From Bacillota bacterium (GTDB lineage: Bacteria > Bacillota > Clostridia > Lachnospirales > Lachnospiraceae): 29,280 nt of DNA. The notes below the pieces were generated by a model. It was not told the origin of the DNA and did no database searches. It worked only from the letters and a program-made list of their open reading frames with translations. The DNA is taken from the NCBI GenBank assembly GCA_023413555.1, contig JAEZPG010000045.1:1-29280 (forward strand), read 5' to 3'. Numbering within the stretch: the stretch's first letter is position 1; the number at the start of each line of letters is the position of its first letter. This document shows, piece by piece, positions 15,884-23,794 of this stretch. A program made the position numbers and the translations under genes.

Positions 15884-16669
15884 TTATTTGTGATTCTCAC
15901 TATCCTTTTTTATCAGCAATCGGATAGCTTCTACAGCAGCTTTTATAGCCTGCTCAGTATCATGTGCTTGACTATTGGAAAGTCCTTTTTTCTCTCGTTC
16001 TTGATTAGCTACAACTAAAAAACAGGAACCCACCCGTACTCTTAAAAAGCTTCCAGCAATGAATAGAGCAGCTGATTCCATCTCTGATGCCAAACATCCC
16101 ATTCTAATCCATGCTTCCCATTTATTCAGAAGTTCATTACTTACAGGCATAATCTCAGGTTCATGCTGTCCAAAGAAGGAATCTTTACACTGGACCACAC
16201 CTACATGGTATCTTAGTTTCATGTCTTCTGAGGCCTTTATTAATGCATTCATTACAGTTACGTCAGGAACAGCCGGATATTCAAGAGGAGCATATTCTCT
16301 ACTTGTTCCTTCCATTCGTATAGCTCCATTGGCAATGACGATATCTCCTCCACAGACCTCCTCTTGCATTCCACCGCAGGTTCCCACTCTGATAAAAGTA
16401 TCCGCTCCACTCTTTTTCAGTTCTTCAATAGCAATAGCTGCAGAAGGTCCACCAATTCCAGTAGAGGTCACACTCACCTTTACGCCATCCAGTGTACCTG
16501 TATATGTTATGTACTCACGCTTGTCTGCAATCAACTCTGCGTGATCAAAATGTGATGCAATCTTGGCACATCTTTTGGGGTCTCCCGGCAGAATTACATA
16601 TCTACCAACGTCACCGAACCCTATCCCCGTATGATATTGCTTTCCAGATCCTTCAGTATAATCTATCAT
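15884..16669 (-). CDS. udp: Uridine phosphorylase (nucleoside phosphorylase-I family)
   Basis: Probably splits uridine/deoxyuridine with phosphate; 261 residues from the preferred ATG at 16669, which has AGGAGAAG 3 bases upstream. An earlier in-frame ATG at 16708 lacks one. Family marks are VILPGDPKRCAKIA (25-38), IRVGTCGG (93-100), CKDSFFGQHEPE (161-172) and ASEMESAALF (194-203), the purine/uridine phosphorylase fold. CKDSF-GQH is characteristic of the uridine phosphorylase clade; a purine activity cannot be excluded from sequence. It is the first gene of the nucleoside operon. Confidence 0.88.
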   Translation of the reverse strand: MIDYTEGSGKQYHTGIGFGDVGRYVILPGDPKRCAKIASHFDHAELIADKREYITYTGTLDGVKVSVTSTGIGGPSAAIAIEELKKSGADTFIRVGTCGGMQEEVCGGDIVIANGAIRMEGTSREYAPLEYPAVPDVTVMNALIKASEDMKLRYHVGVVQCKDSFFGQHEPEIMPVSNELLNKWEAWIRMGCLASEMESAALFIAGSFLRVRVGSCFLVVANQEREKKGLSNSQAHDTEQAIKAAVEAIRLLIKKDSENHK

Positions 16670-16720
16670 AGGCTTCTCCTTATGTGAATTATATATATTT
16701 TTTTTCAAAATTTTAAGTAA

Positions 16721-16749
16721 ATTTTAGCATTTATTGATATATTAATAAA
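16721..16749 (-). promoter_or_regulatory. Probable promoter of the nucleoside operon
   Basis: On the minus strand TTTATT (16749-16744), a 17-base spacer and TAAAAT (16726-16721) preceded by TGC, an extended -10 (TGnTAAAAT). It is about 50 bases before the udp start. The rest of the intergenic stretch 16750-16939 is AT-rich and shows no gene, riboswitch or clear operator to me. Confidence 0.5.
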
Positions 16750-16939
16750 GGTCGTTTGTCCTTATTTTTAATAAAAATATAAATATTTTTAACAATGTTA
16801 GAGAAACATGACCATCTCTCCTAATTATAAACATATTTTATATTATATTCCTATAAAATGCGGTACAAGTAAAAACAGGAAATATTGGATACTCTTCTAG
16901 GCGATTCAAGTAAAGTTAAACAACAGACATTTTATACAC

Positions 16940-16976
16940 AAAAAGTCGCTAGCCCTTAATGATAAGGACTGGCGAC
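16940..16976 (-). terminator. Terminator of the homoserine-dehydrogenase-like gene
   Basis: Stem GTCGCTAGCCCTTA (16945-16958) with TAAGGACTGGCGAC (16963-16976), 14 positions with one G-U pair and one mismatch, 4-base loop. On the minus strand it is followed by TTTTTGTG. It ends transcripts arriving from the gene that stops at 17064 and separates them from udp. Confidence 0.8.
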
Positions 16977-17063
16977 CGATTTACCACATAATTTCCTACT
17001 CATATAGGAAATAACTATAATGATTACGATAAGTACAATTATTGAAACAATTAAAATTCAAGT

Positions 17064-18098
17064 CTATGATAGCATTAAATTTATTTCATTTACATTCAAT
17101 TTTTCACATATTGTCGTTTCGGATAATTCAAACCAATAATTATGTTTAAAAATATCTAATAAATCTTCATAGATTACTGATGCAGTTTCTTTTCCACCAG
17201 CTCCCTTTCCATAATATGCTCTTATCCCACTGCTTCTACTGTCTACAAAAACAATATTGTAATTATCCATCACATTATACATCATATTAGTGCTTTCCAG
17301 TTCGACGGGTCCAATATAATAGGAAATCTTATTATCATTTCTTTCTACATAAAAGATTTGCCTAACAATTGTATTCCTAACAATATCCTCATTTACATAA
17401 GTATTCATCGAAACCGGATATATCTCATTGCAGTTAATATCTACCTTCATTCCGATTCCCACTAATATTTTCATCTTATACGCAGCATCCCATCCATCAA
17501 TATCTTCTGAAGAATCATTTTCTGTAATGCCTTTTTTCTTAGCTATATCTAAAGCCTCATCCATATCAATATCGTATTTTTCCATTAATGATAACACATA
17601 ATTTGTCGTGGCATTTATCACTCCATACATTTTGCTAATCTCATTTTTATATGCCATACTCATTAACGTATGGCATATTGGAATAGCCCCACCAACAGTA
17701 GCTTCAAAACGCAACTGGACATTATAATAATATGCCAAATCAATTATGTGACTCATATTGTGTGCAAAACTTTTTTTACTTGACATAACAATATGTTTTC
17801 CTTTTTTTATAGCAGCTTCAATAATCTCAACAGTTTTGTCAGCGCCTGCTCCTCCCATACACTCAATGCAAATATGAATATCTGGATTATTAATTACGTC
17901 TAGATAGTCTGATGTAATAGATATACCTGATACATTGACGTTTCTTTTTTTATTAATATCTCTTACAAAAATTGCACGTATTTCAAACTCAATATCAAGT
18001 TTATCGTCACCTAAATATCGATTCTCTTTTAATAATTTAAACACTTCCTCTCCTACAGTTCCAAGCCCCAAAAAAGCAATGCCTACTTTTTTCATCAT
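17064..18098 (-). CDS. Homoserine dehydrogenase-like NAD(P) oxidoreductase
   Basis: A 344-residue protein with the homoserine dehydrogenase fold: Rossmann motif GLGTVG (11-16), EATVGGAIPI (132-141), GVINATTNYVL (159-169) and DIDGWDAAYK (199-208) containing the conserved C-terminal lysine. It lacks the ACT domain of classical enzymes. Several usual residues differ: the cofactor-side T-A-N-K-A motif reads SSKKS (106-110) and the NPTxDVxG motif reads ENDSSEDIDG. No threonine or methionine pathway genes are nearby. AGGAGG precedes the ATG pair at 18098/18095. It is transcribed divergently from a LysR regulator. It may act on homoserine or on a different substrate; the divergence makes a plain hom call uncertain. 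Confidence 0.75.
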   Translation of the reverse strand: MMKKVGIAFLGLGTVGEEVFKLLKENRYLGDDKLDIEFEIRAIFVRDINKKRNVNVSGISITSDYLDVINNPDIHICIECMGGAGADKTVEIIEAAIKKGKHIVMSSKKSFAHNMSHIIDLAYYYNVQLRFEATVGGAIPICHTLMSMAYKNEISKMYGVINATTNYVLSLMEKYDIDMDEALDIAKKKGITENDSSEDIDGWDAAYKMKILVGIGMKVDINCNEIYPVSMNTYVNEDIVRNTIVRQIFYVERNDNKISYYIGPVELESTNMMYNVMDNYNIVFVDSRSSGIRAYYGKGAGGKETASVIYEDLLDIFKHNYWFELSETTICEKLNVNEINLMLS

Positions 18099-18172
18099 AA
18101 AATCCTCCTAAAATAAATTCACTTGACTACAAGATAATGAAATAGTATCATCATTTTTAATATAAGTATAAT

Positions 18173-18192
18173 TCATAGATATAATACTATGA
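18173..18192. promoter_or_regulatory. Palindrome and -10 box between the divergent LysR and dehydrogenase genes
   Basis: Inverted repeat TCATAG (18173-18178) and CTATGA (18187-18192), separated by 8 bases that hold TATAAT (18180-18185), the likely -10 of the LysR gene. This fits a LysR autoregulatory site. The 119-base intergenic region also has ATAGTAT at about 18143 and ATACTAT near 18184 as a wider repeat. Confidence 0.5.
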
Positions 18193-18218
18193 TTCAATTA
18201 TTTTGATAGGAGGTATCC

Positions 18219-19112
18219 ATGGAAATACGTAACATCATATCATTTTTGAAAGTCGCTGAACTTAATAGCTTTTCAAAAGCAGCTATTGAACTAGGCTATT
18301 CTCAGTCAAATATAACAATGCAAATTAAACAACTTGAAAATGAATTAAATTGTTCCTTATTTAATCGTATTGGGAAAAGAATTTCTCTCACTGAAAAAGG
18401 GAATGAATTTATTGAATATGCAAGTTCAATTAGATTATTAGTTGAGAATGCCAAGCTCTCTTTATCAGATAATCCAATCCCATCTGGACAATTAATTATC
18501 GGTGTCTTAGAATCAATCTGTATAACCTATCTACCCAAACTAATTCGTGAGTTTTATAATAAATATCCACAGGTAAATACAATTATAAGGATTGGAACCT
18601 ATGAAGAAATTTCCACATTACTAGATAACAATACTATAGATTTGCTTTGGACTTTTGACAATTCAATCACAAATAGAAATTGGTCGAAAGCGTTGGAATT
18701 TCCTAATGCAATCAAAGTAATAGCCTCACCTAACCACAGTTTACTCCAACAAGATCAGACCATTGATTTATCTTCTTTAAGTAATTACACTTTTATATTT
18801 ACCGAGCAAAACTGTAGCTATCGAAACTATTTTGAAAATTTACTTCAATCACAAGCTATCCCTTACCATGTCTTTTTAGAAATTGGAAATACTGAAATCA
18901 TAAAAAGGTTTGTAGAATCTGGATTATGTCTTTCTGTTTTGCCAGAGTTTTCTTTTCAAAACGAGTTAGAGAAGAAATCAATAGGCGTTGTTAATATAGC
19001 GGATTTTCATTTAAATATGTATAACCAGATTTTTTATCATAAAAACAAGATGCAAACATCTGCTATGAAAGAGTTCCTACATCATCTTCAATCTAGTATA
19101 TTAAACATGTGA
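18219..19112 (+). CDS. LysR-family transcriptional regulator
   Basis: A 297-residue LysR-type regulator. The N-terminal winged helix reads IISFLKVAELNSFSKAA then LGYSQSNITMQIKQLE (about 5-40), followed by the linker helix and a substrate-binding domain starting near 90 (GQLIIGVLESIC). AGGAGGT (18208-18214) precedes the ATG. It is divergent from the dehydrogenase-like gene, the classic arrangement in which the regulator controls its neighbour. The inducer is unknown. The gene is very AT-rich like its surroundings. Confidence 0.93.
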   Translation: MEIRNIISFLKVAELNSFSKAAIELGYSQSNITMQIKQLENELNCSLFNRIGKRISLTEKGNEFIEYASSIRLLVENAKLSLSDNPIPSGQLIIGVLESICITYLPKLIREFYNKYPQVNTIIRIGTYEEISTLLDNNTIDLLWTFDNSITNRNWSKALEFPNAIKVIASPNHSLLQQDQTIDLSSLSNYTFIFTEQNCSYRNYFENLLQSQAIPYHVFLEIGNTEIIKRFVESGLCLSVLPEFSFQNELEKKSIGVVNIADFHLNMYNQIFYHKNKMQTSAMKEFLHHLQSSILNM

Positions 19113-19164
19113 AGTAATTTTATACAAACACCCTAGGCGAGCATCTGTAATTATATTACCAACA

Positions 19165-19192
19165 GTACGAAAAAGCCACTCAAAAGAGTGGC
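19165..19192 (-). terminator. Second terminator facing left, behind the liv-dgo operon
   Basis: Perfect 7-bp stem GCCACTC (19175-19181) with GAGTGGC (19186-19192) and an AAAA loop. On the minus strand it is followed by TTTTTCG. It would stop leftward transcription before it runs into the convergent LysR gene. On the plus strand there is no T run after it. Confidence 0.75.
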
Positions 19193-19201
19193 ATCGATTA
19201 G

Positions 19202-19354
19202 TGCTTTGTTGGCATAGACGGAAGTCCCTCCTGCGGTGTAGACTATACCTGTCAACTGGTTAAAGGCTCTGGGGTATATATGGAGGTACTGATGGATATG
19301 CTAAAAGAAGTCATAGCCCATAATATATGGACCAAACGTAAAAAACTTCTCTAA
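19202..19354 (+). pseudogene. 3' relic of a TudS/CD3072-like desulfidase
   Basis: An open frame of 50 codons begins right after a stop codon and ends TAA at 19352-19354. It reads FVGIDGSPSCGV followed by DYTC and later GVYMEVLMDMLKEV. The GIDGSPSCGV text with a following Cys matches the C-terminal part of TudS-related (DUF523-like, CD3072 group) proteins, thought to handle sulfur from thiouracil-type compounds. The N-terminal two thirds are missing and no ribosome binding site is present, so it is a remnant. Identification is from memory of the motif. Confidence 0.55.
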
Positions 19355-19393
19355 TTAATGTACCTTAGAAAAGTACAAATCATAGAGAAGTTT
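19343..19393. terminator. Terminator behind the liv-dgo operon
   Basis: Inverted repeat AAACTTCTCTA (19343-19353) and TAGAGAAGTTT (19383-19393), 11 bp, with a 29-base interior that can itself pair (GTAC at both sides). On the minus strand the stem is followed by a T run (TTTTTT counting the foot), suiting the operon ending at 19561. The plus-strand side has a poorer TTTCTTCT and overlaps the relic's stop codon. The gap 19394-19560 holds no recognised gene. Confidence 0.65.
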
Positions 19394-19560
19394 CTTCTAG
19401 ATTAGCTAATTATTCTGTTTTTTATCTAAAATTTTTATGTTGGGGGAACATGCTTATCATATAATCTGTAGAAGCTCCAACTCCTACATCTTCATACACG
19501 ATAACGTAAATCTCTCTAAGCGACTACATGGAAATGATTCCATGCAACCCTATAACTCTA

Positions 19561-20535
19561 TTATTTTGATAAAACTTCTCTATTACATAAGTTAAAAGGA
19601 AGATTTCCTTGTAGTACATTCGCTACTTCTTCTGCAACTTTTCTTTGTAAATTCAAAATCGCTTCCTCTGTATACCAAGCACAGTGAGGTGTGGCTATTA
19701 CATTTTCCATACTAAGAAGTTTATTGTCGATCTTAATCGGCTCTTCTTCATATACATCAAGCCCTGCACCTGCAATTGTATGACTATTTAATGCCTCAAT
19801 TAAATCTTCTTCGCAGATAACCGGACCTCTCGCTGTATTTATGATAATCGCATGTTGTTTCATCATACTCAATCTATCTTTATTGATAATATGTGTTGTT
19901 TCAGGGGTAAGCGGACAATGGATAGAAATATAGTCACTTTCTTTACATAACTCATCAAGGTCAACTAATTTAACCCCCATATCTGCAGCCTTTTGCTTAT
20001 CGAAAAATGGATCGTATGCAATGATATTCACATCAAATCCTGCCATCTTTTTTGCTACTAACTGAGGAATTCGCCCAAATCCAATGAGGCCTAACGTAGA
20101 ACCTGCAACACGGTGAAGTGGAACGATACTTCCATATCCCCAATCACCTTTACGCAAGGCATCTGTAATGGTTGGTAACTTTCTTGCCAACGCCATAAGC
20201 AGTGCAATTGCATGGTTGGACACCTCGTCGATTCCATAGTCAGGAACATTACATACATAGATTCCCTTTTCTGTTGCTGCATTGCTGTCTATATTATTTA
20301 CACCAATACCATATTTTATGATCATTTTACAATGTTCTAGATTTTCAATCACCTCACGATTTATATCTGAATATTGCGTAATGATTGCATCTGCATCTTT
20401 TGTAATATCTAACAGTTGCTTCGCATCTTTGATTTGATATTCATATACATCGATTCCCGCATCCGTTAAGATTTTCTTTTCTTGATCTATGTTATCATAT
20501 TGATAATCCGTAAAAACTGCTTTTAAATTAGACAT
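19561..20535 (-). CDS. D-isomer-specific 2-hydroxyacid dehydrogenase, CtBP-like
   Basis: A 324-residue NAD-dependent dehydrogenase. Catalytic residues Arg236 (NTARGP), Glu265 (VYEEEP) and His284 (TPHCAWYTEEA) are present. The HCAWYTEE text after the histidine resembles the C-terminal-binding-protein-like branch more than true phosphoglycerate dehydrogenases, and there is no ACT domain. The nucleotide loop reads GLIGFGRIPQLV, with Pro157 where the third glycine usually stands. GAGGTG precedes the ATG. It is the last gene of the liv-dgo operon, 24 bases after dgoK. It may reduce a 2-keto acid, or oxidise a hydroxyacid substrate brought in by the transporter (inference). Confidence 0.85.
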   Translation of the reverse strand: MSNLKAVFTDYQYDNIDQEKKILTDAGIDVYEYQIKDAKQLLDITKDADAIITQYSDINREVIENLEHCKMIIKYGIGVNNIDSNAATEKGIYVCNVPDYGIDEVSNHAIALLMALARKLPTITDALRKGDWGYGSIVPLHRVAGSTLGLIGFGRIPQLVAKKMAGFDVNIIAYDPFFDKQKAADMGVKLVDLDELCKESDYISIHCPLTPETTHIINKDRLSMMKQHAIIINTARGPVICEEDLIEALNSHTIAGAGLDVYEEEPIKIDNKLLSMENVIATPHCAWYTEEAILNLQRKVAEEVANVLQGNLPFNLCNREVLSK

Positions 20536-20559
20536 ATTTTCACCTCATTTACATATTGA

Positions 20560-21567
20560 TTATAGAATATTGCTTTTTTTAGCAATTGTATATGCGCCTA
20601 ATGCTGATAAAGGCACACTATCTTTTGGAACATATTCCTTTATTTTTGTAAAATATCCGTCATACTCAAGGATATCGATTAAAGCTCTTCTTAATGGATT
20701 CTTTCCTGCTACCACAACACAGTGATCCTTAGAAACCGTAATTGCGGATGATTCTTTCACTGCCATAAGATCTGTTGATAAAGCAACACCTAAAATATAA
20801 TTTGCTACCTTCTCTTTCTCTTTTATTGCAAATTGATTTAGAATTCTTCCAGAAAAGCACGCTCTACCAATGCCTGTTTTGCTTCCATTTCTATATCCCT
20901 CTAAAACCAGTTCTTTATTATAAGTATCCTCCTGTACGAATTGACGACCTACCGCATCAGCAATGATTGTATCATTTGTGATAGAAGCTAATAATTCTCC
21001 AGATATCGTTGTTAGGCAGCCTGTAATTTTACCAGTGCTGTCAATAGATATAAATTTCGTATGGGATCCTGGCAAGACTAGTATCATAGGCTCACCTTCA
21101 AAACAATCTTCAATAATAGCCGTACTCTCAACTTCTTCGCCACGCATAATGTCCATCTTTTCATAATTATCTAAATCGATGATTCCATTTGAATTTTTCA
21201 TTCCTGGTATAAACCAAATTGGGATTGGAGCTATATCCTCTAAAAGTACGGATTGTGTGGCAGCTGCAAGGTCATCTGCACTAGCTGGTACTGTCACATG
21301 TGGTATTTCTACTAACCCAACATTCGATGTAATCATTCCACTTGCTATTATTCTTTTCACTTGATCGAAAGAAACATTTTTTTCTTCCATTACAGTATCA
21401 ATACAGGTTTTGACTGCTATTTTCAATTTATTATTATTTCCGTCTATTGCAGTGTTGCGAACTCCTGTCGGCGAGGTCGCTGTAGAAAGCTGACTTCTGT
21501 TTGCATCCCATAAAATTACTCTCGTATTTGTTGTACCTGTATCAATGGTAATTATGTATTCTTGCAT
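20560..21567 (-). CDS. dgoK: 2-dehydro-3-deoxygalactonokinase (DgoK family)
   Basis: Sugar-acid kinase of 335 residues, in the DgoK family of ASKHA kinases. Visible are IDTGTTNTR at the phosphate-1 loop (about 6-14), IMRGEE in the middle and PGSHTKFI, the family's phosphate-2-type motif. It would phosphorylate 2-keto-3-deoxygalactonate or a similar acid at C6. The ATG at 21567 (MQEY) has GGTGA 5 bases before it; an upstream ATG at 21588 has no ribosome binding site. It is flanked by the aldolase and the CtBP-like dehydrogenase, which supports the DeLey-Doudoroff-type route from galactonate. No galactonate dehydratase gene is in the window. Confidence 0.88.
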   Translation of the reverse strand: MQEYIITIDTGTTNTRVILWDANRSQLSTATSPTGVRNTAIDGNNNKLKIAVKTCIDTVMEEKNVSFDQVKRIIASGMITSNVGLVEIPHVTVPASADDLAAATQSVLLEDIAPIPIWFIPGMKNSNGIIDLDNYEKMDIMRGEEVESTAIIEDCFEGEPMILVLPGSHTKFISIDSTGKITGCLTTISGELLASITNDTIIADAVGRQFVQEDTYNKELVLEGYRNGSKTGIGRACFSGRILNQFAIKEKEKVANYILGVALSTDLMAVKESSAITVSKDHCVVVAGKNPLRRALIDILEYDGYFTKIKEYVPKDSVPLSALGAYTIAKKSNIL

Positions 21568-21607
21568 ATGTTCACCATTCTTTCTCATATTCTATAATGA
21601 ATAAGCG

Positions 21608-22273
21608 TTACTTCTCATTATTTACCTGTACGTTCTTTTCTGAATCTGACAATAAATTTACATATTGTCTTGCTACTTTTTCTAGCTCATCATATTTTTC
21701 AGCATTCGCCAACTTGGAAAACTCACCTGCTATACCAAATGCTGAGGCTCCGTTTTCTTTCCATTGAACTATATTATCTAGATTTACGCCTCCCGTTGGA
21801 GCAATCATGGCCTGAGGAAGGGGATCTTTCACTGCTTTTAAATAACCATAAGTGCTTATACTCGCTGGGTATAGCTTAATTAAATTCACACCTAGTTCCA
21901 TTGCTGTCACAATTTCTGTTGGCGTAAGTGCGCCACAAATCATGGGCTTTTGATATCGATTCGCGCATTTAATAACTGCTTCATTTGTAGTAGGTGTAAC
22001 AATGAATTCTGCTCCACTAAGTATTGCCATTCTACATGATACTTCGTCTAAAACTGTTCCTGCACCTATAAGTAAATCTTTTTCACTGTATTCTTGATTT
22101 AACTGTTCAAGGATAGACAGTATATCGGGAACATTCATAGTTACCTCTATACTTTTGATTCCAGCATTGTAAAGCGCTCTCGTTGCTTTTATTGCAATAT
22201 CAGCACTACTTACTCGCAATATTGCAACAATTTGATTATCAATAAGATGCTTTAATGTTTCTACATAATTCAT
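21608..22273 (-). CDS. 2-keto-3-deoxy-6-phospho-(galacto/glucon)ate aldolase
   Basis: Class I aldolase of the KDPG/KDPGal family, 221 residues, yielding pyruvate and glyceraldehyde-3-phosphate. The Schiff-base lysine is Lys133 in LIKLYPAS and the catalytic Glu43 in SIEVTMN; GAGTVLD (70-76) and APTGGV (158-163) complete the barrel. LYPA replaces the commoner LFPA. The ATG at 22273 has AAGGAG 7 bases upstream; an ATG at 22291 overlaps the livF stop but has no such site. Next to dgoK, the likely substrate is KDPGal (DgoA role), but KDPG activity cannot be ruled out. Confidence 0.9.
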   Translation of the reverse strand: MNYVETLKHLIDNQIVAILRVSSADIAIKATRALYNAGIKSIEVTMNVPDILSILEQLNQEYSEKDLLIGAGTVLDEVSCRMAILSGAEFIVTPTTNEAVIKCANRYQKPMICGALTPTEIVTAMELGVNLIKLYPASISTYGYLKAVKDPLPQAMIAPTGGVNLDNIVQWKENGASAFGIAGEFSKLANAEKYDELEKVARQYVNLLSDSEKNVQVNNEK

Positions 22274-22290
22274 ATAACTACTCCTTATCA

Positions 22291-23001
22291 TTAGCCACCC
22301 AAATAAGCCTTTTTAATATAAGGGCTTTTTATTAGCTCGCTACTCTTACCGCTCATCACCATATGCCCATTTTCTAAAACATAAGTATTCGTACTAGCAC
22401 TCATTGCCATATATGCATTCTGCTCTACTAGAACGATAGGCAACTGCTTCATTTTATTGATTCGAACTATAACATCAAACAACTCATCAACAATAACTGG
22501 TGCAAGTCCTAAGGATGGTTCATCCAACATAAGTAATTTCGGATTCGACATTAAACCACGTGCAATTGCTAGCATCTGCTGCTCTCCACCTGACATTGTA
22601 CCTCCTAGCTGTTTCATACGTTCTCTAAGACGTGGAAAAATCTCCAAAACAACTTCCAGTTCCTCGTTGTACTCTTTTTTCGTTATCTTTCTTCCATAGG
22701 CGCCCATCTCTAAATTATCTTCTACGGTCAAGTCATAAAACACACGCCTACCTTCCGGTACATAAACAACACCTTTCTTGACAATATTATGAGTTTTCAT
22801 TTTAGTGAGATCTGTATCATTAAAGACAATTGATCCTGATGCTGGATTACATATACCTACAATAGATTTCATTAACGTTGTTTTTCCCGCTCCATTGGCA
22901 CCTATAACAGAAACAATGTCTTTATCACCAATTTCAATCGAAATATCAAATAAAGCTTGTACCTTTCCATAAAAAACGTTAATATTATTAATTTTTAACA
23001 T
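22291..23001 (-). CDS. livF: LIV-type ABC transporter ATP-binding protein LivF
   Basis: ATPase of 236 residues with Walker A GANGAGKTT, signature SGGEQQMLAIARG and Walker B LLMLDEPSLGLAP, all in the LivF (branched-chain amino acid type) style. GGGAGG lies before the ATG at 23001. It follows livG by 12 bases. It works with LivG on the LivH/LivM channel. The transported compound need not be an amino acid: the same operon encodes sugar-acid enzymes. Confidence 0.93.
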   Translation of the reverse strand: MLKINNINVFYGKVQALFDISIEIGDKDIVSVIGANGAGKTTLMKSIVGICNPASGSIVFNDTDLTKMKTHNIVKKGVVYVPEGRRVFYDLTVEDNLEMGAYGRKITKKEYNEELEVVLEIFPRLRERMKQLGGTMSGGEQQMLAIARGLMSNPKLLMLDEPSLGLAPVIVDELFDVIVRINKMKQLPIVLVEQNAYMAMSASTNTYVLENGHMVMSGKSSELIKSPYIKKAYLGG

Positions 23002-23013
23002 ATCAAAACCTCC

Positions 23014-23790
23014 CTATTGTTTTTGAACAAAGCGATCACCAAGGTAAGCTTTGATTACATCTGGATTCTTCTGAATTCCTTCAGGAGCATCTTCTGCAAT
23101 TTTACATCCAAAATTAAGAACAGTTAACCGTTTGCTGATTTTCATTACAACATCCATGTTATGCTCTATTAGAAGCAAAGTTTTACCTTGCTCATTCAAC
23201 TTAAGAAGAATATCTACAAATTCACTTCGCTCCGAAGGATTTAGCCCTGCCGCTGGTTCATCAAGTAAGATTAATTCTGGATTATTGATAATGGATCGAC
23301 CTAATTCTAAGACTTTCTGATTACCATAAGGCAGATTCTTTACTAACTCATCCTTTAAATGGTACATTCCAAGCATATTTAAAACTTCACATGCCTTCTC
23401 TTTTAGCATTTTCTCTTCTTTTCTAGTACCTACAATATCAAAAATAAAACGTGTTATCCCAATACTTGTCTGTTGTACTGCGCCTGTCATTATATTCTCT
23501 TGTACGGTCATTGACGGAAATAGCTTAATATTCTGAAATGTTCTTCCTATTCCTTTCTGTGCTCTTTCATACTCTCGCAAAGGATTTATTGGTTCTCCCT
23601 TGTATACAATAGTTCCTTGTGTTGGCTTTAGCGAACCTGCAATCATACTTAGCGTAGTTGTTTTTCCAGAGCCGTTTGGGCCTATCAGCGCATGAATTGA
23701 TCCCTTTTTAACGTCAAATGATAGTTTATTAACCGCAGTAAGACCACCAAACTGTTTCGTTAAGTCTCTAATCGATAATATATTTTCCAC
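23014..23790 (-). CDS. livG: LIV-type ABC transporter ATP-binding protein LivG
   Basis: ATPase of 258 residues with Walker A GPNGSGKTT, a LivG-type signature LPYGNQKVLELGRS and Walker B LILLDEPAAGLNPSE, then IEHNMDVVM with the switch histidine. The start is a GTG at 23790, with AAGGAG about 13 bases upstream. That is rather far, but no better start is seen. It begins 4 bases after livM ends. Confidence 0.92.
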   Translation of the reverse strand: MENILSIRDLTKQFGGLTAVNKLSFDVKKGSIHALIGPNGSGKTTTLSMIAGSLKPTQGTIVYKGEPINPLREYERAQKGIGRTFQNIKLFPSMTVQENIMTGAVQQTSIGITRFIFDIVGTRKEEKMLKEKACEVLNMLGMYHLKDELVKNLPYGNQKVLELGRSIINNPELILLDEPAAGLNPSERSEFVDILLKLNEQGKTLLLIEHNMDVVMKISKRLTVLNFGCKIAEDAPEGIQKNPDVIKAYLGDRFVQKQ

Positions 23791-23794
23791 GATA

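Noticed and set aside
16059..16544. Plus-strand open frame of 161 codons inside udp
   Set aside because: It is antisense to a well-supported phosphorylase gene, has no family similarity and no ribosome binding site.
16670..16939. Purine or other riboswitch upstream of the nucleoside operon
   Set aside because: The leader from the predicted promoter is only about 45 bases, and no aptamer-like junction is visible.
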